Source of the DNA: JAFKFH01 sp017307375
Lineage (GTDB): Bacteria > Pseudomonadota > Alphaproteobacteria > Ferrovibrionales > Ferrovibrionaceae
Length of the DNA stretch: 64,000 nt
Direction of reading: 5' to 3'
Assembly (NCBI GenBank): GCA_965229335.1
Contig: OZ245874.1
Span: 2,480,001-2,544,000 of the forward strand
Shown: positions 1 through 9,137 of the stretch, piece by piece
How positions within the stretch are numbered: position 1 is the first letter of the stretch
How the letters are laid out: the number at the start of each line of letters is the position of its first letter
Notes under the pieces: generated by a model
Told to the model about the DNA's origin: nothing
Seen by the model: the letters and a program-made list of their open reading frames with translations, nothing else
Database searches by the model: none
Program-made: the position numbers and the translations under genes

Positions 1-1
1 G

Positions 2-265
2 ATCTTCTCCATGGCGCGCTCGATCGAGCTGATCCTGGGGCCGATCATCGGCGGGCTGGGCACGCTGTTCGGCCCGATTCTCGGCGCCTTCGTCCTCACC
101 GTGCTGGCCGACCTCGTAACCGAAGTCCTGGTCTTCACCGGCTACGACATTCCGGGCGTCAAGCAGGTGTTTTATGGTCTGTGCCTGGCCGTCGTGGTGA
201 TCTGGTTGCCGCTGGGGATCTGGCCGCCGCTGAAGCGCCGCCTCGGGCTGGAGGGCCGGTCATGA
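2..265 (+). CDS. livM: Branched-chain amino-acid-type ABC transporter permease (LivM), 3' end only
   Basis: This is the last 87 codons of an inner-membrane permease; the reading frame is open from the window edge. The visible part is hydrophobic, with the sequence GPIIGGLGTLFGPILGA, a late LivM-type motif, and one further membrane span before a basic tail. The stop overlaps the next start as ATGA, and LivG and LivF ATPases follow, which is the usual liv order. The permease would import a branched-chain amino acid or, in this context, an aromatic acid. The binding protein and LivH presumably lie to the left, outside the window. Confidence 0.85.
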   Translation: MFSMARSIELILGPIIGGLGTLFGPILGAFVLTVLADLVTEVLVFTGYDIPGVKQVFYGLCLAVVVIWLPLGIWPPLKRRLGLEGRS

Positions 266-986
266 CCGCGCTGCTCGAAGTCCGCGGCCTGTCGAAGAGC
301 TTCCGGGGCCTTCGGGCCGTGTCGCAGGTTTCCTTCGACGTCCCGCAGGGCGAGATCGTCGCGCTGATCGGCCCGAACGGGGCCGGCAAGACCACCTGCT
401 TCAACATGATCGCCGGGGCCTTCCCCCCGTCGGACGGGACGGTCCGGCTGGGCGGCCGCGACATCACGGGCCTGCGCGCCGACCAGATCTGCCGGGCAGG
501 CATCGGCCGGACCTTCCAGATCGTCAAGCCCTTCGCCGGGCTGACCGTCCATGAGAACGTCACGGTCGGCGCCCTGAACGCTTTCGCCGACCTCGCCGAT
601 GCCCGGGCCAAGGCGGCCGAGGTGCTGCAACTGCTGGGGCTGTGGGCAAAGCGCGACCAGCCGGCCTCGTCGCTGACCCTGCCGGACCGCAAGCGGCTGG
701 AAGTTGCCCGTGCGCTCGGTACCGGGCCGCAGTTGCTGCTGCTCGACGAGGTGATGGCCGGCCTGCGCCCGACCGAGACCGACCAGATGGTCGCCGTCTT
801 CCGCCAACTCAACGAGAAGACCGGGCTGACCATCCTGCTGATCGAGCATGTGATGCGGGCGGTGATGGCGCTGGCCCGCCGGATCGTCGTGCTGCATCAC
901 GGCGAGACCATTGCGATGGGGGACCCCGAGACGGTGGTACGCGACCCCGCGGTGCTCGACGTCTATCTCGGCGCGGAGGCCCTCTG

Positions 987-987
<1 letters not shown>
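262..987 (+). CDS. livG: ABC transporter ATP-binding protein, LivG type
   Basis: A 241-residue cytoplasmic ATPase that powers the LivHM permease. Walker A is GPNGAGKTT (about residues 34-42) and Walker B is LLLLDEVMAGL. The usual LSGGQ signature is replaced by LTLPDRKRLEVARAL, a form found in LivG proteins, which have a relaxed signature motif. The start ATG overlaps the livM stop (ATGA), and the stop overlaps the livF start (TGATG). The three genes are therefore translationally coupled. A longer upstream reading frame exists but runs antiparallel to family length, so this ATG is preferred. Confidence 0.93.
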
Positions 988-1691
<704 letters not shown>

Positions 1692-1710
1692 CACGGCGGG
1701 AGGGCCGGGG

Positions 1711-3534
1711 ATGAGCAAGCCACCGTTCGCCGCGCTCGACCTCGCCCCACCGCGGATCGCGCTGACCCCGACCGCGAACGGCGGTTTCCTGGCGACGGCG
1801 CCCGATCCGCTGGGACCTCATGATCCGAGCCTCGGGCGGCTGTTCAAGGCGGCCGTCGCCGCGGCGCCCGACCGGACCTTCCTGGCCGAACGCGCCGCTG
1901 GCGGGCACTGGGTCAGCCTCAGCTATGCCGCGGCCGACGCCCGGGTCGACGCGCTCGCCCAGGGGCTGCTGACGCGCGGGCTGGGGCCGGAACGCCCGCT
2001 GCTGATCCTCTCGGGCAATGCGATCGACCATGCTCTCCTGGCGCTGGCCTGCTTCGTCGCCGGCGTGCCCGTCGCGACGGTGTCGCCGGCCTATGCGCTG
2101 CAAAGCCAGGACCTGTCGAAGCTTTGCCATATTGCCGAGCTGGTGACGCCGGGCCTCGTCTACGTCGCCGATACCGAGCCGTTTTCCCGCGCGCTCGATG
2201 TATTGGCGCCGCTGCCGGTCCTGTGCACCCACGATGGTGCGGGACGGGGCGCCCTCACGCTCGATCGCCTCGCGTTGTCGCCGGACCGGGCACGGCTGGC
2301 CGAGGTGCTGGCTGCGACCGGAACGGATACGGTTGCGCGCATCCTGTTCACCTCCGGTTCGACCGGTATGCCCAAGGGCGTGATCAACACCCACGGCATG
2401 CTGACCGCCAACCAGCAGATGCTGGCCCAGATCTGGCCGTTCCTGAATGAGACTCCGCCGGTGCTGCTGGACTGGCTGCCCTGGAACCACACATTCGGCG
2501 CCAATCACAACTTCAACCTGGTGCTGCGCCATGCCGGCACGCTCTACATCGATGGCGGCAAGCCCGCACCGGGCCTGATCGAGCAGACGGTCCGCAACTT
2601 GGCCGATGTGTCGCCGACCGTCTATTTCAACGTGCCTGCAGGGTTTGCCGCGCTGCTGCCGCATCTGGAGCGGGACGAGGCGCTTGCCGGGCGTTTTTTT
2701 CGCAGGCTTCGCCTGATCTTCTATGCCGGTGCAGCCCTGCCGCAGGATCTGTGGGAACGGCTGGAGGCGCTGTCGATCCGCCTGCTTGGCCATCGGGTTC
2801 CGATGACCTCGTCCTGGGGATCGACCGAGACCGCGCCGCTGGCCACCGCGGCCCACTATCCGATCGAGCGCGCCGGCGTCATCGGCCTGCCGGTCCCTGG
2901 GGTCACGCTCAAGCTTGTGCCGACCGGGGGCAAGCTCGAGGTCCGGGTCAAGGGGCCCAACGTCACCCCCGGCTACTGGCGTCGCGACGACCTGACCGCC
3001 AAGGCCTTCGACGAGGACGGCTTCTACATGATCGGCGACGCGCTTCGGCTCGTCGACCCCGCATCACCCGAACAGGGCTTCGTCTTCGACGGCCGGGTGG
3101 CCGAGGACTTCAAGCTCAATACCGGTACCTGGGTGCATGTCGGCGCCTTGCGCGTGGCCGCCCTGGCTGCGTGTTCGCCTGTTCTGCAGGATGCCCTGGT
3201 GACCGGCCATGATCGCGCGGAAATCGGCTTGCTGGCTTGGCCGAACCTCGCCGGTTGCCGGGCGCTGGTCGGCGCCGAACTCGACGCTGCCGCCTTGCTT
3301 GGCCACCCGGCGGTCCGCAACCGTGTCGCCGAAGGCCTGGCCAAGTGGAACGCAGACCATCCGGGCTCGTCCTTCCGTGTCGGACGGGTCCTGCTGCTGG
3401 CCGATCCGCCGTCCGTCGATGCCGGCGAGATCACCGACAAGGGGTACATAAACCAGCGCATCGGCCTGGAGCTGCGCGCCGCCGAGATCGTTCGCCTCTA
3501 CGGCGATGATCCCGCCGTGATCCGGCCGGGCTGA
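1711..3534 (+). CDS. Feruloyl-CoA synthase (AMP-forming acid-CoA ligase)
   Basis: A 607-residue member of the AMP-binding acyl-CoA synthetase family. The P-loop-like motif ILFTSGSTGMPKGV (about residue 213) is intact. The segment EDFKLNTGTWVHVGALR replaces the usual C-terminal hinge (GxK) region and is typical of feruloyl-CoA synthases. The enzyme activates ferulate or related hydroxycinnamates with ATP and CoA, the first step of coenzyme A-dependent side-chain shortening to vanillin-type products. The start is chosen for the GGGAGGGC ribosome site just upstream. No enoyl-CoA hydratase/aldolase or vanillin dehydrogenase is visible in the window. The 3' end overlaps the convergent MFS gene by 37 bases. 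Confidence 0.85.
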   Translation: MSKPPFAALDLAPPRIALTPTANGGFLATAPDPLGPHDPSLGRLFKAAVAAAPDRTFLAERAAGGHWVSLSYAAADARVDALAQGLLTRGLGPERPLLILSGNAIDHALLALACFVAGVPVATVSPAYALQSQDLSKLCHIAELVTPGLVYVADTEPFSRALDVLAPLPVLCTHDGAGRGALTLDRLALSPDRARLAEVLAATGTDTVARILFTSGSTGMPKGVINTHGMLTANQQMLAQIWPFLNETPPVLLDWLPWNHTFGANHNFNLVLRHAGTLYIDGGKPAPGLIEQTVRNLADVSPTVYFNVPAGFAALLPHLERDEALAGRFFRRLRLIFYAGAALPQDLWERLEALSIRLLGHRVPMTSSWGSTETAPLATAAHYPIERAGVIGLPVPGVTLKLVPTGGKLEVRVKGPNVTPGYWRRDDLTAKAFDEDGFYMIGDALRLVDPASPEQGFVFDGRVAEDFKLNTGTWVHVGALRVAALAACSPVLQDALVTGHDRAEIGLLAWPNLAGCRALVGAELDAAALLGHPAVRNRVAEGLAKWNADHPGSSFRVGRVLLLADPPSVDAGEITDKGYINQRIGLELRAAEIVRLYGDDPAVIRPG

Positions 3535-4679
3535 GCCTGCCGGAAGCCCGCGAGCAGCAATACCAGCGAAATCGCCGACATCGCCGCCCCGGTGACCGCG
3601 GCTCCCGGCCAGCCCGCCAGGCCTGCGGCCGCGGCATAGCTGGGCGGGCCGAGAAGCGAGCCCGCGGCGCCGCATTGTGCCAGCAGCCCGTTGCCGCGTG
3701 CCATTGCGCCCGGCGTCGTCGCCAATTCGGGTAGCTTGGCGAAGGCGATCCCGGGAACGATGCCAGTGAGCATGTCCAGCGCCACTGCCAGCCCGATTAC
3801 CCCGGTCGTACGGTCGTATCCGAACACCCCGAACAGCATTGCTGCCGGCAGGATCATGCAACTGCCGAGGATGGCCGGCAGTGCGGCCCGGTGGCGCATC
3901 AGCCGCCCGGCGGCGAGCCCGCCCGCCACCGTCGCGAAGGAGGCAAGCCCGGTCGCAAGTCCCGCGGGCCCCGGACCGAGGCCAAGACGATCGGCAAGGT
4001 AGCTGGGCAGCAGCGCGATCTGGCCCACCGCAAACACCGTGTAGCAGCCGAATCCGAGCGACAGCAGCCAGACGCGCAGCGGCAGGGTGCCGCGACTGCC
4101 GACGGATTCCCGCCCGCCGTCGCCGGCCGGTTGCGGCAGAAACCAGACGGCCGCCAGTGCCGCTGCGGCCAGCGCAGCCGACGCGAAAAGCACGGGGCGC
4201 CACGAGACCGCCGGTGCGACCAGGCCGGCGAGGATGCTGCCGAGCGCGAAGCCGACGGCAAAGAACGTACTCCACAACGCCATGGCCATCGGGCGCTGCG
4301 CCGGCGTCGCGGTCAGTGCCATCAGCGTCGGCGCGGCGACGACGATCGCGAGATAGCCCAGGCTTTCGACGAGGCGCCAGGCGAACAGCGCAATCACCGT
4401 GCCGGCCAGCGCCTCGCCGATACCGGCAATCGCGACCAGCGCGAGCCCTGCGGCAAGGACGGCGCGGGTACCGTGACGGCCAACCAGAGTACCGGCAACC
4501 AGACCGATCGCCGCCCCACCGGTCTCGATCAGCGAGACCAGGGCCGCCGCTGCGGTCAGGCTGATACCGAGATCGGGCTGGATGACCGGCACAAGGGCCG
4601 CAAACTTGCCGAGCTGGGCCGATGCCAGCAGTCCGATCGCATAGATGACGAGAATAGCCGGCCAACGCGCCGTGGCCAT
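3498..4679 (-). CDS. MFS transporter, probable efflux or aromatic-compound permease
   Basis: A 393-residue integral membrane protein with the hydrophobic pattern of 12 transmembrane helices. The loop after helix 2 (GTLVGRHGTRAVLAAG) resembles the major facilitator motif A. Substrate cannot be assigned from sequence. The ATG used here has GGGGAG six bases upstream; a GTG seven codons earlier is a weaker alternative. It is the last gene of a leftward group with cysQ and an XRE regulator, 65 bases after the latter. Its end overlaps the end of the feruloyl-CoA synthase gene, so it may instead belong functionally with the aromatic acid genes. Confidence 0.85.
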   Translation of the reverse strand: MATARWPAILVIYAIGLLASAQLGKFAALVPVIQPDLGISLTAAAALVSLIETGGAAIGLVAGTLVGRHGTRAVLAAGLALVAIAGIGEALAGTVIALFAWRLVESLGYLAIVVAAPTLMALTATPAQRPMAMALWSTFFAVGFALGSILAGLVAPAVSWRPVLFASAALAAAALAAVWFLPQPAGDGGRESVGSRGTLPLRVWLLSLGFGCYTVFAVGQIALLPSYLADRLGLGPGPAGLATGLASFATVAGGLAAGRLMRHRAALPAILGSCMILPAAMLFGVFGYDRTTGVIGLAVALDMLTGIVPGIAFAKLPELATTPGAMARGNGLLAQCGAAGSLLGPPSYAAAAGLAGWPGAAVTGAAMSAISLVLLLAGFRQAQPGRITAGSSP

Positions 4680-4744
4680 GACATGCTCCCCGATTGCCAC
4701 GGGCGCAAAGGTAGCGTGTCGCTTCCGGGGCGGGGCGGAATAAC

Positions 4745-5293
4745 TTATTCCAGGGTTTCGGCCAGCCGGGCGAAGCTGCCGTCCGACAATTGCAGCCGGG
4801 TCCAGGCCAGGGTCGAGGGTTCGATCGGTACTTCGTTCGACCGGTTCGGACCGGTTTCGAGCTGCAGCGACGGGGGGCGGCGCTCGAACCAGCCGCGGTC
4901 GCGCAGCCCTCCCTCGGCCGCGACGATCTCCGGCGTCGCGTAGCGCCAGAGTGACCGTCCATGCAACTCGGCGAAACTCAACCCCCAGCCCTGCGTACGG
5001 CTGCGCGACGCGGCGAGAAGCCGATGGCTCAGATCGCAGACGAGATGGATGCGGCTACTCGATCGCTCGACCAGCCGCGCGAGTGCGAAATCGGCGGCGC
5101 TGTCGAGCTTCGCGCCGAGCAGGTCGCGCAGTGCCCCAGCCTCGTCGGCGTCGGGTATGATCATGCCCGACTCCCAGCGCGAGATCGTGCCCTGCGAGAC
5201 CTTGAGCAGTTCGGCGGCGTGGCTCTGCTTGATCCCGTTCAGGGTGCGCCAGATGCGCAGCGAGCGGCCGAGACTGCGCCCGTCTTCGAGCAT
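4745..5293 (-). CDS. XRE-family transcriptional regulator with C-terminal PAS-like region
   Basis: A 182-residue DNA-binding protein. Residues about 15-60 form a helix-turn-helix of the XRE type (IKQSHAAELLKVSQGTISRW). The C-terminal 110 residues, beginning near SSRIHLVCDLSHRLLAAS, look like a PAS-type sensor fold, though no ligand is evident. The start codon overlaps the cysQ stop as TGATG, so both are made from one message. Regulation of the downstream MFS gene or of the operon itself is plausible. A long upstream extension in this frame is antisense to cysQ coding and is rejected. Confidence 0.85.
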   Translation of the reverse strand: MLEDGRSLGRSLRIWRTLNGIKQSHAAELLKVSQGTISRWESGMIIPDADEAGALRDLLGAKLDSAADFALARLVERSSSRIHLVCDLSHRLLAASRSRTQGWGLSFAELHGRSLWRYATPEIVAAEGGLRDRGWFERRPPSLQLETGPNRSNEVPIEPSTLAWTRLQLSDGSFARLAETLE

Positions 5294-6060
5294 CAGCCCC
5301 CCCGGGCGATGAAAGCCGGGTTGCGAAAGCCCGGCTTGCCGTAGGTCAGCGGACGTCCGTCCAGATCGGTGACCGAACCGCCGGCGGCGACCAGTACCGC
5401 CTGGCCGGCGGCCGTATCCCATTCGGCGGTCGGGCCGAACCGCGGGTAAAGGTCCGCCGCCCCTTCGGCCAGCCGGCAGAATTTGAGCGATGACCCGGCC
5501 CCGATGAGGCTGCGGCACTTGACGTTGGCGAGATAGTCCTCGGTTGCCTGGTCGCGGTGGCTGCGACTGGCCAGCACATCGTGGCCATCGTCGGGGCAGC
5601 AGCGCACCCCGATGGCTTCGGCACCGGCATGCCCGCGCCAGCGCCAGGCACCCTGACCGACGATCCCCAGATAGAGCTCGGACAGCACCGGCGCCTGGAC
5701 GATGCCCAGAATCGGCTGTCCATCCTCGATCAGCCCGAGATTGACGGTGAACTCCCCGTTGCGCGAGACGAACTCGCGCGTCCCGTCCAGCGGGTCGACC
5801 AGCCAGAAGCGGGCACCCAGCGTGCCCGGTGCCTCGCCCCTGGCCATTGATTCCTCCGCGACGACCGGGATGTCTGGTGTCAGTTCCCGCAGTCCGGCCA
5901 GGATGATGGCTTCGGCAGCCTCGTCGGCGTCGGTGACGGGGGAGGCATCCGCTTTCTCGCGGGCGGTGAATTCGGCTCCGTAGATCCGGAGGATCGCGGC
6001 ACCGGCCGTTTCGGTCAGAACGCGCAGGCGATCGAGAAGGTCTGTGTCGAAATGTGGCAT
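5293..6060 (-). CDS. cysQ: 3'(2'),5'-bisphosphate nucleotidase CysQ
   Basis: A 255-residue Mg-dependent phosphatase of the inositol monophosphatase superfamily. It hydrolyses 3'-phosphoadenosine 5'-phosphate to AMP and phosphate, recycling a by-product of sulfate assimilation. The metal-binding motif WLVDPLDGTREFV (about residue 85), the upstream EES acid pair and the C-terminal WDTAAGQAVL motif are all present. The gene is first in a leftward operon and overlaps the XRE regulator start by one base. Confidence 0.93.
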   Translation of the reverse strand: MPHFDTDLLDRLRVLTETAGAAILRIYGAEFTAREKADASPVTDADEAAEAIILAGLRELTPDIPVVAEESMARGEAPGTLGARFWLVDPLDGTREFVSRNGEFTVNLGLIEDGQPILGIVQAPVLSELYLGIVGQGAWRWRGHAGAEAIGVRCCPDDGHDVLASRSHRDQATEDYLANVKCRSLIGAGSSLKFCRLAEGAADLYPRFGPTAEWDTAAGQAVLVAAGGSVTDLDGRPLTYGKPGFRNPAFIARGG

Positions 6061-6127
6061 GGCTTCAATCTAGACGGGTTGACAGTCCGACCGCCACCCC
6101 GGCGGATCGCGTGGACAATGCCCGGGA

Positions 6128-6310
6128 TCAGCGTTTCAGCTTGCGAAGGTCGACCGTTTCGAGCGCAATCACGGCGCAATTGATCAATTGCTTGCCTGCA
6201 TTCTCGAAGTTGACCGTCACCCGGCCGTCCACGGCGGACTGCACCTGTCCCAGGCCCCAGTCGGGCTGGTCGGGATGCCTGACCCAGGTACCCGGGGTTA
6301 AATCGATCAT
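6128..6310 (-). CDS. DUF3553 domain protein
   Basis: A 60-residue protein of the small DUF3553 family, recognised by MIDLTPGTWVRHPDQPDWGLGQVQS. The family has an SH3-like fold also seen at the end of some UvrD/PcrA-type helicases, where it contacts RNA polymerase. As a stand-alone protein its role is not known. An in-frame ATG eight codons upstream is possible. The chosen start matches the usual family N terminus and has GAGG five bases upstream. It is divergent from the glycosyltransferase gene. Confidence 0.8.
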   Translation of the reverse strand: MIDLTPGTWVRHPDQPDWGLGQVQSAVDGRVTVNFENAGKQLINCAVIALETVDLRKLKR

Positions 6311-6383
6311 GGCGCCTCGCAAGCTTTTGGCCATAATCGCGCCCCGCCGCCAGCCTGCCTAGCCCCTAAACGCTCAGCACGAC

Positions 6384-8393
6384 GTGACCGGACAATCCGC
6401 TCTTCACCTTTCCGAAGCCGAGGCTCGCTATCGTGCCTTGCTGGCCCTGGATCCCAGGGCGCCGGTGGCGCTGATCGGGCTTGCCGGCGTGGCGGCGGCG
6501 GTCGGGCGGTTCGACGTTGCAGCGACGCTCGTCGTCCAGGCGAGTGAGCGCGGCGGCCCCTTGCCGGCGATCTGGCGTGAGGTGGGCGTCGCTCGTTTCC
6601 TTGCCTCCGATCCGGCTGGCGCCTATCGCCTTTTTGCAATTTCGCTGGCGCTCGACCCGGCGGACCCCGAGACCCTCTATGACATCGGGGTGATCCGGCG
6701 CGATGCCGGCGACACCGGGACAGCCCTCCGCTGGCTGGGGCGCGCGGCGCAGGTTCAGCCGGCCCATCGTCACGCCGCGCCCGACATGGCCGATCTGCTG
6801 CGCCGACAGGATCGCCGTGCCGAGGCGGAGGCGACCTTGCGCCAGTTCCTGGCGCATGAGCCGGCCGGCGCCATAGGCTGGTACAATTCAGGCGTCCTGC
6901 ATGGCGAGGTCGGCCGGCATCCTGCCGCGCGGCAGGCCTATCGGCGCGCGATCGCCGTTTCGCCCGAGCACGCGGTGTTTCACTTCAATGCCGGGTGCCT
7001 TGCGGCCGAAGAACGGCGGCATGGCAGCGCTGCGGATCATTTTCGCCGCGCCCTCGTGACGGCTCCCGACCATGCCCAGGCCTGGAACAATCTCGGCGTG
7101 GCCCTGCGCGAGCAATCCTGCCACGAGGATGCGCTTCCCGCGTTTCGGCGTGCGCATCAGTCGTACCCGGCCTATCATCAGGCAACGTCCAATCTGCTCC
7201 TGACGCTGACGGCTCTGGATGGCGGCCAGGCCGATGCGATGGCCAAGGCCTGGGGTGCGCAATTCTCCGCCGCGCCGCTCGCACGTCCCGCCCTGACTGG
7301 AGGACGGCGGCTGCGGATCGGCTATCTTTCCCCCGATCTCCGTCGCCATTCCTGTGCCTTCTTCCTCGAGCCGCTGTTTGCAGCCCATGATCGATCGGCA
7401 GTCGAGATATTCGCCTATGCCGATATCGATCATGCCGATGAAACGTCGCTGCGTCTGTCGGCGTTGGTCGAGCATTGGCGGCAGGTGGGTCGAAGCACCG
7501 ACGATGTCCTCGCCGCAACGATCGCGAACGACAGTATCGATATCCTTGTCGATCTGGCAGGCCATACGGCCAGGAACCGGCTGCCGTTGTTTGGGCGCAG
7601 GCTGGCGCCGGTGCAAGTGTCGTGGCTCGGCTACAATGCGACGACCGGCCTTTCGCAGATCGACTGGCGCCTCGTCGATGCCCGCATTCGGCCGCCGCCG
7701 AGCCGGGAATGGTTCGCGGAAGGCCTTTGGCCGCTCGACCTGCCCGCGCATTGCTGGCGACCGCCGGCGGATGCCCCGGAGCCGGCCGACCGGACGCCCG
7801 ATCCGCGCGCGATCGTCTTCGGCTCGTTCAATGCGCTGCACAAGCTCGGCGACCGGACGCTGCGGGTCTGGTCGCGTATTCTTCGGCAGGTCCCCGGCTC
7901 GCGTCTCCTCCTAAAGGGGGGCGGCGGCGACGATCCGGCGACGCGCGCGCGGATTTTCGGGGGGCTGGTCGCCTTGGGCCTCGATCCGGACCGGGTCTCG
8001 ATTGCCGGCTGGAGTCCTGATCCGCGATCCCATCTCGCCCTTTACGGCGAGGTCGATCTGGCGCTCGATCCTTTCCCCTACAACGGGACGACGACGACAT
8101 GCGAGGCGTTGTGGATGGGCGTGCCGGTCCTGACGCTCAAGGGGGATCGTCTGCTGTCTCGGATCGGTTATGGGCTGATCGACGCCGTCGGTCTCGGAGA
8201 ACTGGTAGCGGCCGACGAGGACGATTATGTTAATCGGGCGATTGTGCTATCAGGGCAGCCGGAAAGGTTGCGGCAGCTCCGTCGCGGACTGCGTGCCCGG
8301 ATGGCGGCGTCTCCGCTGCGCGACGAAGCGGCGTTCGCCCGTGCCGTCGAGAATGCCTTCATGGCGATGATTGGGGGACCAGAACGGTCATGA
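6384..8393 (+). CDS. TPR-repeat O-GlcNAc-transferase-like (GT41/SPINDLY) glycosyltransferase
   Basis: A 669-residue cytoplasmic enzyme starting at GTG. Residues about 1-290 are tetratricopeptide repeats (for example AWNNLGVALREQSCHEDALPAF). Residues about 310-660 form the two-lobed catalytic region of family GT41: LRIGYLSPDLRRHSCAFF, the DLAGHT motif, VFGSFNALHKL, LLLKG and the nucleotide-site segment DPFPYNGTTTTCEALWMGVP. Such enzymes add a sugar to Ser/Thr of proteins. Beside flagellar genes in alphaproteobacteria, TPR transferases can glycosylate flagellin, so that is a reasonable guess. Its stop overlaps the chpT start as ATGA, tying its expression to a cell-cycle phosphorelay protein. 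No flagellin gene lies in the window. Confidence 0.9.
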   Translation: MTGQSALHLSEAEARYRALLALDPRAPVALIGLAGVAAAVGRFDVAATLVVQASERGGPLPAIWREVGVARFLASDPAGAYRLFAISLALDPADPETLYDIGVIRRDAGDTGTALRWLGRAAQVQPAHRHAAPDMADLLRRQDRRAEAEATLRQFLAHEPAGAIGWYNSGVLHGEVGRHPAARQAYRRAIAVSPEHAVFHFNAGCLAAEERRHGSAADHFRRALVTAPDHAQAWNNLGVALREQSCHEDALPAFRRAHQSYPAYHQATSNLLLTLTALDGGQADAMAKAWGAQFSAAPLARPALTGGRRLRIGYLSPDLRRHSCAFFLEPLFAAHDRSAVEIFAYADIDHADETSLRLSALVEHWRQVGRSTDDVLAATIANDSIDILVDLAGHTARNRLPLFGRRLAPVQVSWLGYNATTGLSQIDWRLVDARIRPPPSREWFAEGLWPLDLPAHCWRPPADAPEPADRTPDPRAIVFGSFNALHKLGDRTLRVWSRILRQVPGSRLLLKGGGGDDPATRARIFGGLVALGLDPDRVSIAGWSPDPRSHLALYGEVDLALDPFPYNGTTTTCEALWMGVPVLTLKGDRLLSRIGYGLIDAVGLGELVAADEDDYVNRAIVLSGQPERLRQLRRGLRARMAASPLRDEAAFARAVENAFMAMIGGPERS

Positions 8394-9019
8394 CGTCCAC
8401 GCGTATCGCTTCTCTGCTGTGTTCGCGGCTTTGCCACGATCTGGTCGGCCCGATCGGGGCACTGAACAACGGCGTCGAGCTGCTGGGGGACGACGACGAC
8501 CCCGAGCTTCGGGCCCAGGCGCTGGACCTGCTCGGTGACAGTGCGGCCGAGGCGCTGCGCCGCCTGACGTTCTTCCGCCTGGCGTTCGGCATGGCCGGCG
8601 GATTCGGCGATGCGATCGCGCTGGCCGAACTGCGCAAGGCGGCAGCCGGGCTGTTCACCCAGGGTCGCACCAGGCTGGACTGGCCCGAAGGCTCTTCCGG
8701 CACCCCTGCCGGCCTGCCCAAGCTGCAGGCCCGCCTCGTGCTCAATCTCGTGCTGGTTGCGGCAAGCTGCCTGCCCAAGGGGGGCGTGCTGTCGGTCGCC
8801 ATTGCCGGCGAGACCGCGGCGACGGTAACGGCGTCGGGCCCGGGGGCGCGGCTCGAGGCGGAAACGGCGGAGGCGCTGACCGGAAAGTTGGGTGACGAAC
8901 AACTCGATCCCCGCAGTGTCGTCAGTCATCTGCTTGCAACGCTGGCGGCGGAAGGTGGGGTGCGCCTGGAGACCAAAACCGGCGAAGGATTGCTTTATTT
9001 TACATTACGCTGGCATTGA
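8390..9019 (+). CDS. chpT: Histidine phosphotransferase ChpT
   Basis: A 209-residue dimeric phosphotransfer protein. The first helix carries the phospho-acceptor histidine in LCSRLCHDLVGPIGALNNGV (about residue 16). The C-terminal half resembles a degenerate histidine-kinase ATPase fold with no nucleotide-binding motifs, as is typical for ChpT. In Caulobacter and relatives ChpT passes phosphate from the CckA kinase to CtrA and CpdR. CtrA is encoded 6 kb downstream; CckA is not in the window. The start overlaps the glycosyltransferase stop by four bases, so the two are translationally coupled. Confidence 0.93.
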   Translation: MTSTRIASLLCSRLCHDLVGPIGALNNGVELLGDDDDPELRAQALDLLGDSAAEALRRLTFFRLAFGMAGGFGDAIALAELRKAAAGLFTQGRTRLDWPEGSSGTPAGLPKLQARLVLNLVLVAASCLPKGGVLSVAIAGETAATVTASGPGARLEAETAEALTGKLGDEQLDPRSVVSHLLATLAAEGGVRLETKTGEGLLYFTLRWH

Positions 9020-9137
9020 GATACTGGCTTTGAGCGGTAATCGCTGCCATTGATATTCCTGTTCGCCGAAGGGCCGTATAGGACTGCGAGAGGCTGCCGG
9101 CAGTAGAAAATTCCGGCGGATTCCTGGGGGTATGAAG

